A DNA stretch of 5,674 bases. Source: Thiodiazotropha sp040507245. GTDB taxonomy: Bacteria > Pseudomonadota > Gammaproteobacteria > Chromatiales > Chromatiaceae. Shown in pieces: positions 1 through 5,181 of the stretch. Numbering within the stretch: the stretch's first letter is position 1; each line of letters begins with the position of its first letter. Below the pieces are notes generated by a model, which made no database searches, had not been told where the DNA came from, and saw only the letters and a program-made list of their open reading frames with translations. A program made the translations under genes and the position numbers. The stretch lies in contig JBEVVH010000212.1 of NCBI GenBank assembly GCA_040507245.1, positions 1 through 5,674 on the forward strand, read 5' to 3'.

Positions 1-34
1 GTTAGTGTTCGTGCATCAATTTTTTCCATCCGGG

Positions 35-73
35 AATAATACGTGATATCCGTTAAAATATCTCCCTATTATT
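35..73. repeat. Nested AT-rich inverted repeat downstream of the leftward operon
   Basis: Outer arms AATAATA (35-41) and TATTATT (67-73) are perfect complements. Nested inside them are GATAT (45-49) and ATATC (58-62), also complementary, leaving an 8-nt loop. A folded strand would give 7 bp plus 5 bp separated by a small internal loop. It lies about 40 bp beyond the stop of the leftward hypothetical gene. No T-tract follows it in either direction, so a classical intrinsic terminator is not supported. It may be a weak hairpin, part of a promoter or operator for a gene to the left of the window, or chance in AT-rich DNA. The remainder of 1-112 shows no coding potential. Confidence 0.3.
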
Positions 74-112
74 GAGCCGAGTTAATAATACTACGCAAAC
101 TGTATTCGTCCG

Positions 113-817
113 CTACTCTTCCGCGATCTTGAACTGTGCCTTGCCTTTGGGTTCCGGTCCTTCCTCGGGGAGGATGTCCAGGTGGTCGATATTCGGGATC
201 TTCGCAGGCTCTACAGGTTTCTGCACATCTTCCAGGCTGCCCTGATTGGCGGGGCCGAGGCTGAGTTCGTCGGTGTTGATCTGAGGTGCTGGCTGGGGTT
301 GAGACTCGACCAGGGTAACGCCCGGTGCGTCGAGATCCAGGTCTGAGGTGTCGATGCTCAGAGGCTCGGGGTCCGGGGTCTCATCCAGGCAGGTGCCCGG
401 TTTGTTGAGATCCAGATCACTGATGTCCGGCAGGGGTTGCGGGGTGATATTCGGTGTGCAATCGGACAGATCGAAACCGCTGGCCTTGGAGAGATCGTAA
501 TCGGGCACCGGGATGGTCGGAGCCGGTTCGCCTTCCGGGAGTTCCAATGGGCTCTGTTCCGCCAGGCTCAGGCCGGATTCCTGTGGGGCAGGTGGGTTGC
601 TCGGGGCACTGGGGCGTGGTGCTTCACGGGCGACGGCTGGCGCGGCGGGCTTGGGTGCGGGAGGCGGTTCACCGGCGGGAACGATGTCCACCAGAGCCCC
701 CGCGTCGCGAAACGCGACCCGGAACTTGATCGCCCGGTCCATGTCGACACCATGCTTGATAGCCACCGGCTTGCCTCTGAACAGGCGCTCCAGGTGTTCT
801 CCTTCAAGCTTGAACAT
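113..817 (-). CDS. Hypothetical protein with Pro/Asp-rich 25-residue repeats (main open part of a frameshifted gene)
   Basis: I cannot name a function. Residues 1-50 of this open frame are a small globular segment (LERLFRGKPVAIKHGVD, then a helix ending in DAGALVDIV). It continues an N-terminal domain encoded just upstream in another frame. Residues 51-80 are a Pro/Ala linker. From about residue 81 to 220 there are roughly six imperfect units of about 25 residues, best seen at 132-156 and 157-181, which share the pattern SDLDL..PG..L followed by an acidic Pro-rich stretch. No signal peptide or membrane segment is visible, so the protein is probably cytoplasmic and largely disordered. The ATG at 815-817 is unlikely to be the native start because it falls inside the conserved domain; the native start is probably the GTG at 898-900. 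The gene is last in the nrtR-nadA direction, 53 bp after nadA, so it is probably co-transcribed. A role in NAD metabolism cannot be inferred from position alone. Confidence 0.65.
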   Translation of the reverse strand: MFKLEGEHLERLFRGKPVAIKHGVDMDRAIKFRVAFRDAGALVDIVPAGEPPPAPKPAAPAVAREAPRPSAPSNPPAPQESGLSLAEQSPLELPEGEPAPTIPVPDYDLSKASGFDLSDCTPNITPQPLPDISDLDLNKPGTCLDETPDPEPLSIDTSDLDLDAPGVTLVESQPQPAPQINTDELSLGPANQGSLEDVQKPVEPAKIPNIDHLDILPEEGPEPKGKAQFKIAEE

Positions 818-900
818 TGCGCCAGTTTGCGTTTGACCTGATCCGGGTCGCTCTCTTTCAGCAGAGCACCTGAGAAGTAGACATCGAAGGTTTCACTCAC
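817..900 (-). pseudogene. 5' fragment of the same hypothetical gene, in a different frame
   Basis: From a GTG at 898-900 the minus strand encodes MSETFDVYFSGALLKES followed by DPDQVKRKLAQ. This is the usual opening of proteins whose next residues would read LFKLEGEHLERLF. Here that continuation lies in the frame of the 113-817 gene, and the two frames meet at CAA/ATG sharing base 817. Inserting a single base between CAA and TG, for example a C to give CAACTGTTC, restores one uninterrupted protein of about 262 residues. An AGGAA ribosome-binding sequence 8 nt before the GTG (minus strand) supports this as the real start. The site is not a homopolymer and no slippery heptamer is evident, so a one-base deletion or a sequencing error is more likely than programmed frameshifting. 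Beyond about 817 this frame stays open to 568 but reads as a shadow. Confidence 0.6.
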
Positions 901-953
901 GGGCAGGTTTCCTCATAGTTGGTAATGATTCCGTTTCCCTGACGCACGGGTTC

Positions 954-2018
954 TCAGGCGTTGCCTTTGTCTTTCATGCCGATCCGGTGCTCAGCCGCAA
1001 AATCGAGCATCCGTTGGATAGGTATCACCGCGCGTTCGCGAATCGCCGGGTCGATTTCGATCCGGTTATGCCCGCTGTCCAGTACCTGTTCCAGGTTCTG
1101 CAGGGCATTCATTCCCATCCAGGGGCAGTGGGCGCAGCTTACGCAGGTGGCGCCTTCTCCGGCCGTGGGGGCCTCAATCAGGTGCTTGTTCGGCGCCATC
1201 TGTTGCATTTTATAGAAAATTCCACCATCCGTTGCGACGATGAATTCACGATTTTTCATTTCAGCCACCGCCTTGATGAGTGCGGTTGTGGAACCGACCA
1301 CGTCCGCTTGCTGGATGACGCTTTCCGGGGATTCCGGATGTACCAGCACCGCTGCCTCGGGATGCAGGTGGCGGATTCTCTCCAGGGCCACTGACTTGAA
1401 TTCCTCGTGGACCACACAGGAACCGGGCCACATCAGCATCTCCGCACCGGTCACACGCTGTACATAGCTGCCCAGGTGACGGTCCGGGCCCCAGAGGATC
1501 TTTTTACCCTGGGCCGCCAGGTGCTGCACGATTGGCAGGGCGATTCCGGAGGTGACCACCCAGTCCGAACGGGCCTTCACTTCCGCGCTGGTGTTGGCGT
1601 AGACCACTACGGTGTGGTCTGGGTGGGCATCACAGAAGGCGGTGAACTGATCCGCCGGACAGCCCTCGTCCAGTGAACAGGTGGCGCCCAGGTCAGGCAT
1701 GATGACCTGTTTTTCAGGATTCAGGATCTTCGCCGTCTCCCCCATGAAACGGACCCCGCAGACCACCAGGGTTCGAGCATCCTGGGCGGCACCGAAGCGG
1801 GCCATTTCCAGGGAGTCCGCGACACAGCCACCGGTCTCCTCCGCCAGGGCCTGCAGGTCGGCATCGGTATAGTAGTGGGCCACCAGTACGGCATCGCGCT
1901 GTTTCAGTTTTTCCGTGATGCGAGCCTTTAACGCCTGCTTTTCAGCATCCGTCAGGCTTGGCCATTTGGGATGTTCCGGGACCTGGATTTCAGGCAGTTT
2001 CAAGGATTCAGGATTCAT
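954..2018 (-). CDS. nadA: Quinolinate synthase NadA
   Basis: NadA condenses iminoaspartate (made by NadB) with dihydroxyacetone phosphate to give quinolinate, the precursor of the NAD pyridine ring. It is a cytoplasmic enzyme with an oxygen-sensitive [4Fe-4S] cluster. With the ATG at 2018 the product has 354 residues, close to the roughly 350 usual for the proteobacterial form. Family motifs run in order: VAHYYTD (46-52), EETGGCVADSLEMARFG (60-76), the PDLGATCSLDEGC segment (108-120), PGSCVVHEEF (198-207), HPESP (227-231), ATDGGIFYK (262-270) and CVSCAHCPWMGMN (292-304). By position, C114, C201 and C298 are the expected three cluster ligands, and C292 and C295 complete the CxxCxxC signature. 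The ATG at 2018 is chosen over an upstream TTG at 2048 because GGAGAG sits 6 nt before it. nadB and nadC are not in the window. It follows the NrtR-type regulator by 45 bp, which points to NAD-responsive control. The sequence appears intact. Confidence 0.97.
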   Translation of the reverse strand: MNPESLKLPEIQVPEHPKWPSLTDAEKQALKARITEKLKQRDAVLVAHYYTDADLQALAEETGGCVADSLEMARFGAAQDARTLVVCGVRFMGETAKILNPEKQVIMPDLGATCSLDEGCPADQFTAFCDAHPDHTVVVYANTSAEVKARSDWVVTSGIALPIVQHLAAQGKKILWGPDRHLGSYVQRVTGAEMLMWPGSCVVHEEFKSVALERIRHLHPEAAVLVHPESPESVIQQADVVGSTTALIKAVAEMKNREFIVATDGGIFYKMQQMAPNKHLIEAPTAGEGATCVSCAHCPWMGMNALQNLEQVLDSGHNRIEIDPAIRERAVIPIQRMLDFAAEHRIGMKDKGNA

Positions 2019-2024
2019 GTGATT

Positions 2025-2030
2025 CTCTCC
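2025..2030 (-). promoter_or_regulatory. Ribosome-binding site that sets the nadA start
   Basis: On the minus strand GGAGAG is followed by a 6-nt spacer (AATCAC) and ATG at 2018-2016. This supports the ATG over the in-frame TTG ten codons upstream, which would add residues unlike the usual NadA N-terminus. Confidence 0.7.
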
Positions 2031-2063
2031 AGGACCTGTTAACAGCAAACCGAAACTTTGCCG

Positions 2064-2744
2064 TCATGAGAGGATTTCAACCCGTGACGGGTTGATGCTC
2101 CGGTAAGTTTTCGCCGGTCTGTGGTTTCCCTGTCGGAGGGTTTCTCCGGTTTCGTGGATGATGTTGCGGGCCAGAATGGCCTTGCGGAAATTCCGCTTGT
2201 CGAGGGATTCGTCGAGCAGTATTTCATAAACCGTTTGCAGTTGGCTGAGGGTGAAACTTGCGGGCAGCATCTGTAATGCGATGTTTGTATAACTGAGCTT
2301 GGCCACCAGTCGTTGCCTGGCCAGACGCAGGATCCGGTCATGGTCGAAGGCCAGTTCAGGCAGTGCGGTGAACGGAAACCAGACGGTTCGAGCGGCATCG
2401 CTGGAAGCCTGGGGCTTGAGATGATCCGAAGGTGTCAGGGCGAAATAGGTGACGCTGATGACCCGTTCGCGGGGATCCCTCTGTGGCTCACCAAAGGTGC
2501 CGAGTTGTTCCAGGTAGACCCCTTCGATACCCGTTTCCTCCAGCAGTTCCCGCTTGGCGCAGGTCTCCAGATCCTCGCCCATTTCCAGGAATCCGCCTGG
2601 CAGAGCCCACATGCCTTGAAAGGGCGGGTTTTTTCTCTGAATCAAAAGCACCTCAAGGGCATTGTCCCGTATCGTGAAAACCACCACATCGGTGGTCACA
2701 GCCGGATGAGGGTATTCATAGCAGTGATTGCGAGAGGAAGTCAT
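2064..2744 (-). CDS. nrtR: NrtR-type Nudix/winged-helix transcriptional regulator of NAD metabolism
   Basis: Members of this family combine a Nudix (ADP-ribose pyrophosphatase-like) sensor with a C-terminal winged helix and repress NAD biosynthesis or salvage genes; ADP-ribose or related nucleotides relieve repression in studied cases. From the ATG at 2744 the product has 226 residues. Residues 12-40 form the first Nudix strands (AVTTDVVVFTI, LEVLLIQRKNPP), and 43-50 read QGMWALPG. Residues 51-73 form a complete Nudix box of the pattern GX5EX7REUXEEXGU, with E57, R65, E66, E69, E70 and G72 all present. Residues 84-101 (GEPQRDPRERVISVTYFA) match the ADP-ribose-type subgroup. Residues 163-215 look like the winged helix: FTLSQLQTVYEIL, a KRNFRKAIL recognition helix and an HRPAKTYR wing. 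The start is uncertain: neither this ATG nor the in-frame TTG at 2774 has a strong ribosome-binding site. It is the first gene of the leftward operon and directly precedes nadA. A pure ADP-ribose hydrolase is the alternative, but the C-terminal domain and neighbour favour a regulator. Confidence 0.85.
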   Translation of the reverse strand: MTSSRNHCYEYPHPAVTTDVVVFTIRDNALEVLLIQRKNPPFQGMWALPGGFLEMGEDLETCAKRELLEETGIEGVYLEQLGTFGEPQRDPRERVISVTYFALTPSDHLKPQASSDAARTVWFPFTALPELAFDHDRILRLARQRLVAKLSYTNIALQMLPASFTLSQLQTVYEILLDESLDKRNFRKAILARNIIHETGETLRQGNHRPAKTYRSINPSRVEILS

Positions 2745-2793
2745 GTGGATCGGGTGGGTCCCAGGGATTCTCAAGTCTCTTGCCGGTATCTTG

Positions 2794-2814
2794 TTAGTGT
2801 ATCAGATACACGAA
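2794..2814. promoter_or_regulatory. 21-bp palindrome upstream of nrtR, candidate NrtR operator
   Basis: GTGTATC-A-GATACAC (2797-2811) is a perfect inverted repeat with a single central base. Symmetry extends to 2794-2814 (TT/AA at the ends) with one mismatched pair, 2796/2812. It lies about 50 bp upstream of the nrtR start. Length and symmetry fit a dimeric winged-helix repressor, and as I recall NrtR sites are palindromes of about this size. Assignment to NrtR is an inference from position; I did not see a second copy in the window. Confidence 0.6.
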
Positions 2815-2825
2815 ATAAATATGAA
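2796..2825 (-). promoter_or_regulatory. Weak candidate sigma-70 promoter for the nrtR-nadA operon
   Basis: On the minus strand TTCATA (2825-2820) and TACACT (2801-2796) are spaced 18 bp apart. Each matches the sigma-70 consensus at 4 of 6 positions. The -10 element would lie within the palindrome, so a bound repressor would block polymerase. Transcription would begin near 2789, giving a leader of about 45 nt before nrtR. The match is weak and rests partly on its position. Confidence 0.3.
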
Positions 2826-3155
2826 GGCCGCTAAGCTTCTCTTTGCCGTAACCCGATGGGTGCGGCTCGGTACGACGCGTACAGGAGTTAATCCAACGCT
2901 GTATTGTAAAATCCGGCGCAAATCCCCGGGAAATACGGGGCAGAGTGCATATACTTGGGATATCGGTCAAATCAGCTCTAACCCTGTTTCAAAACGATAA
3001 CCGATCGAAATCTGGGTGATGGATGAGTGGATGGGGTGCACCACAAGGTTGAGTTTCGCTACCCGTGTCACGTTCCAGTCATCAAGCTGATTGATAATCA
3101 GCCGCTAAAGGATTGAGAAGACAAGCAGTTTCGCCCAATTAAAGGTCATTTGAAA
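2815..3155. other. Intergenic region between divergent nrtR and HDOD genes
   Basis: About 340 bp with no convincing gene. A plus-strand frame running to 3000 overlaps the nrtR coding start, has no ribosome-binding site and resembles nothing I know. Visible structures are a 5-bp inverted repeat GTACG/CGTAC (2870-2882), a GC hairpin CCCCG/CGGGG with a 7-nt loop (2924-2940), complementary ATCGGT (2962-2967) and ACCGAT (3000-3005), and the 17-bp inverted repeat at 3086-3102 listed separately. The region must hold promoters for both directions, and only the leftward one has a candidate. The stretch around 2883-2945 vaguely recalls a cobalamin riboswitch core but lacks key parts. No tRNA is visible. 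Confidence 0.55.
3086..3102. repeat. Perfect 17-bp inverted repeat upstream of the HDOD gene
   Basis: GCTGATT (3086-3092) and AATCAGC (3096-3102) are exact reverse complements around a 3-bp centre, 54 bp before the HDOD ATG. It could be an operator for the HDOD-GGDEF unit or a small leader hairpin. The sequence GATAAT (3093-3098) inside it resembles a -10 box but no -35 is properly spaced. The binding protein is unknown. Confidence 0.4.
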
Positions 3156-4028
3156 ATGCATCTTGCGCGTCACGCGAAACAACAGGTTCTGGTGATCCAG
3201 TATCTGCCGCCACTTTCAGCAACGGCTGCGCGCCTGTTAACCCTGTTTGGGAACGAGGATCTTACCCTCAAGGATCTGGCAGAGACCATCGATAAGGATC
3301 CAGGACTTTCCGCCAAGGTCCTCGGGCTGGCAAATTCGGCTTACTTTGGTCAATCCCTACCTGTGTTATCCGTGGAGGATGCGATCATCCGGGTGCTCGG
3401 GCTGAACATGGTCAAGAGTCTGGCGTTCAGCATTGCGGTAAGCGGGGTGTTCGACATCTCCCGCTGCAGCGGTTTCGATCTGCGAGCCTATTGGCGCGAT
3501 TCCTTGAATCTGGCGGTGCTTTCACGCCAGGTGGGCATGGCCATCGAGAGTACCCGCAGGCCCAACCAGGACGCAGTCTATCTGACCGGACTTCTGGCGA
3601 ATATCGGAATTCTGGTGCTGGTCCACAGCTTTCCTGATGCCTATGCCGAGGTTCTTCACAAAATCAGCCGGCAAAGCGAAAAACCACTGGAAACACTTCA
3701 GGTGGAGTGCATTGGTCTGGATCAGCACATGGCCGGAGAACTGCTGGCGGAACGTTGGCACCTGCCCCGGATCATCATCGATGTGATCAAACAGACGGGC
3801 AAGCTCACTCCCGATAATTCCGAGCAATTACCCATGGAGATCCGGATCGTGGATCAGGTGGCCCGCTGGTTGAAATGCGATTGGGACGATGAGGCGGCTG
3901 AACAGCCGCGTCTGATGGACCTCTCCGATGTCACTGGCCTGTCCGTGGAAAATTTGCAGGGCATCAAGCGGGGATTTCTTCAGAAAGGAGAGGAGATCAA
4001 AGGCATCGCAGGTTTGCTGGCTAATTGA
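3156..4028 (+). CDS. HDOD-domain signalling protein with degenerate HD site
   Basis: HDOD domains are HD-superfamily relatives, generally without demonstrated hydrolase activity, that act in bacterial signal transduction, often alongside c-di-GMP proteins. The product has 290 residues from the ATG at 3156, preceded by AAAGG (3141-3145) at 10 nt; an in-frame TTG at 3150 is less likely. The HDOD domain spans about residues 15-210: LPPLSATAARLL (17-28), the typical IDKDPGLSAKVLGLANSAYFG (45-65), EDAIIRVLGLNMVKSLA (74-90), and DQHMAGELLAERWHLP (189-204). The position that is HD in many relatives reads LANIG (147-151), and AYWRDSLNLA (111-120) carries Asp where I expect His, so the metal ligands appear lost. 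Residues 215-290 are a helical C-terminal extension with no recognised domain. The protein looks soluble and has no signal peptide. It is 12 bp upstream of a GAF-GGDEF gene, so the two are likely co-transcribed and functionally linked. No direct partner or effector can be read from the sequence. Confidence 0.9.
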   Translation: MHLARHAKQQVLVIQYLPPLSATAARLLTLFGNEDLTLKDLAETIDKDPGLSAKVLGLANSAYFGQSLPVLSVEDAIIRVLGLNMVKSLAFSIAVSGVFDISRCSGFDLRAYWRDSLNLAVLSRQVGMAIESTRRPNQDAVYLTGLLANIGILVLVHSFPDAYAEVLHKISRQSEKPLETLQVECIGLDQHMAGELLAERWHLPRIIIDVIKQTGKLTPDNSEQLPMEIRIVDQVARWLKCDWDDEAAEQPRLMDLSDVTGLSVENLQGIKRGFLQKGEEIKGIAGLLAN

Positions 4029-4040
4029 TCGCGGGGTTTG

Positions 4041-5063
4041 ATGAATATTTCGTTCACACAGTCGTCACTGGATCTGCGGGAACGTTTTTTCAGTCTGCTT
4101 GACTCCTTATCAGCACTGCGGGCACTTTCTCAAATCAATCTGGAAGATGTGGATGAAGGTCAGCTGATCGATCGGGCGCTGAACGAATTAGTGCGATACC
4201 AGAGCCTCGATCAGTGCTCCGTGTTTCGCTTTGATGGGGATCTGCTGCATTGTATCGCAGGTCTCGGCATGATCGATTCCCAGGCTCATCTCAATGGGAC
4301 ATCGGTCAACCGTGTGCGTCCGTTGATGAGCTTCAAGCCCGGTGAAGGGATCGTAGGCATCGCTTATAAAACCGGCCAGCTGCAATACTGCCGGGATTGC
4401 TCCCAGAGTCACGATTTTGTTGTCCCACCCACAGCCGGCGGGGACATACCGGGAAGCCTGGTGTGTGCGCCGATCAAGATGGGTAACCAGGTACTGGGTG
4501 TGCTCAATGCCTCTCATCCCATGCCTGAATTCTTTGAGCCCTGGCAACAACATACCTTGAGCCTGTTCAGCAGTTGCCTCGGGCAGATACTCTACAATCA
4601 TCGGATGCTCCATGACCTGGAGCGGATGATCGATCAGCGTACCCGGGAACTCGAGCAGGCGTTGAACGAAGCCAACGAGTTACGTCAGCGTTACGAGCAG
4701 CTTTCGGTCATCGATGAACTGACCGGTTTGAACAACCGGCGATATTTCTTTCGCGAAGCGGCCGCCATGGTTGCCCGTGCTGTGCGATATCGGAAACGCT
4801 GCAGCCTGGTGCTTATCGATGTGGATCATTTCAAACGTATCAATGATCGCTGGGGACATCAGAAAGGGGACCAGGTTCTGGTCACGCTGGCACAGCTGTT
4901 TGGTGAAGAGGTGCGGGGTGGGGACATGCTCGCACGCATGGGTGGTGAAGAGTTTGTGATCATGTTGCCGGAAACCGGCGTCGAAGGCGCCGATCTGATG
5001 GCGCAACGGATACAGGAGCGGTTGCTGAGATTGGGCAGTGCTCTGGACCTCCCTGGCGGATGA
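4041..5063 (+). CDS. GAF-GGDEF diguanylate cyclase, truncated by frame disruption
   Basis: Diguanylate cyclases make the second messenger c-di-GMP from two GTP. The open frame gives 340 residues from the ATG at 4041; TTG at 4038 is also in frame, and GCGGGG at 4031-4036 may serve as ribosome-binding site. A GAF-like sensor domain fills about residues 30-190 and includes a CRDC pair at 117-120. Residues 190-222 (DLERMIDQRTRELEQALNEA and following) are a likely coiled-coil linker. The GGDEF domain starts at about 222: DELTGLNNRR (225-234), DVDHFKRIND with D260 as an expected metal/GTP ligand, an RGGD inhibitory-site motif (292-295), and GGEEF (301-305) at the usual five-residue spacing. After ERLLRLGSALD the frame reads only LPGG and stops. 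The strand normally reading like TVSIGVA and the final ADRAxYxAKxxGRN helix are absent from this frame; the latter is encoded in another frame downstream. As written the cyclase is probably inactive or misfolded. It follows the HDOD gene by 12 bp. Confidence 0.9.
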   Translation: MNISFTQSSLDLRERFFSLLDSLSALRALSQINLEDVDEGQLIDRALNELVRYQSLDQCSVFRFDGDLLHCIAGLGMIDSQAHLNGTSVNRVRPLMSFKPGEGIVGIAYKTGQLQYCRDCSQSHDFVVPPTAGGDIPGSLVCAPIKMGNQVLGVLNASHPMPEFFEPWQQHTLSLFSSCLGQILYNHRMLHDLERMIDQRTRELEQALNEANELRQRYEQLSVIDELTGLNNRRYFFREAAAMVARAVRYRKRCSLVLIDVDHFKRINDRWGHQKGDQVLVTLAQLFGEEVRGGDMLARMGGEEFVIMLPETGVEGADLMAQRIQERLLRLGSALDLPGG

Positions 5064-5181
5064 TGCGGATCCCGCGCTGTCCTCAAGCACCCTGGTCGAT
5101 ATCCTCTACGCAGAGGCGGATCGTGCCATGTACGATGCCAAGGAGCGGGGACGCAATCAGCGGATCATTCATCAGAACTGA
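5029..5181 (+). pseudogene. Out-of-frame C-terminal piece of the GGDEF domain
   Basis: In a plus-strand frame open from 5029 to the TGA at 5179-5181, the translation contains SLADDADPALSSSTLVDIL and then YAEADRAMYDAKERGRNQ, the characteristic last helix of a GGDEF domain. It belongs to the 4041-5063 gene, but joining them needs a +1 shift somewhere in 5029-5060, where both frames are open. A simple shift does not restore the protein: the TVSIGVA-like strand is in none of the three frames, so roughly 8-15 codons also appear to be missing compared with the spacing I recall for cyclases such as WspR. A small deletion whose length is not a multiple of three would explain both. Confidence 0.7.

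Noticed and set aside
800..830. Programmed ribosomal frameshift joining the two parts of the hypothetical gene
   Set aside because: No slippery heptamer or downstream stimulatory hairpin is apparent at the junction; a lost base or sequence error is simpler.
437..841. Plus-strand frames opposite the hypothetical repeat gene
   Set aside because: They are antisense shadows with Arg/Gly/Ala-rich low-complexity translations; the minus-strand frame shows the regular repeats and a recognisable N-terminal domain.
961..1872. Several plus-strand frames opposite nadA
   Set aside because: nadA is unmistakable on the minus strand; these have no recognisable motifs.
2019..2048. Upstream TTG as nadA start (adds ten residues)
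   Set aside because: The ATG at 2018 has a well-placed GGAGAG and gives the usual NadA length; the extension looks like translated leader and ribosome-binding site.
2880..2960. c-di-GMP (GEMM) riboswitch, suggested by CGCAAA near 2916 and the HDOD-GGDEF genes downstream
   Set aside because: The paired GGCAAACC-type element, the GNRA-loop hairpin and the closing strand are not found at the required positions.
2728..3000. Plus-strand frame of about 90 codons between nrtR and the HDOD gene
   Set aside because: It begins inside the nrtR coding region, crosses the candidate operator, has no ribosome-binding site, and its product resembles no family I know.
4188..5090. Minus-strand frames opposite the GAF-GGDEF gene
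   Set aside because: The plus-strand frame carries clear GAF and GGDEF motifs; the minus translations are His/Gln-rich shadows.
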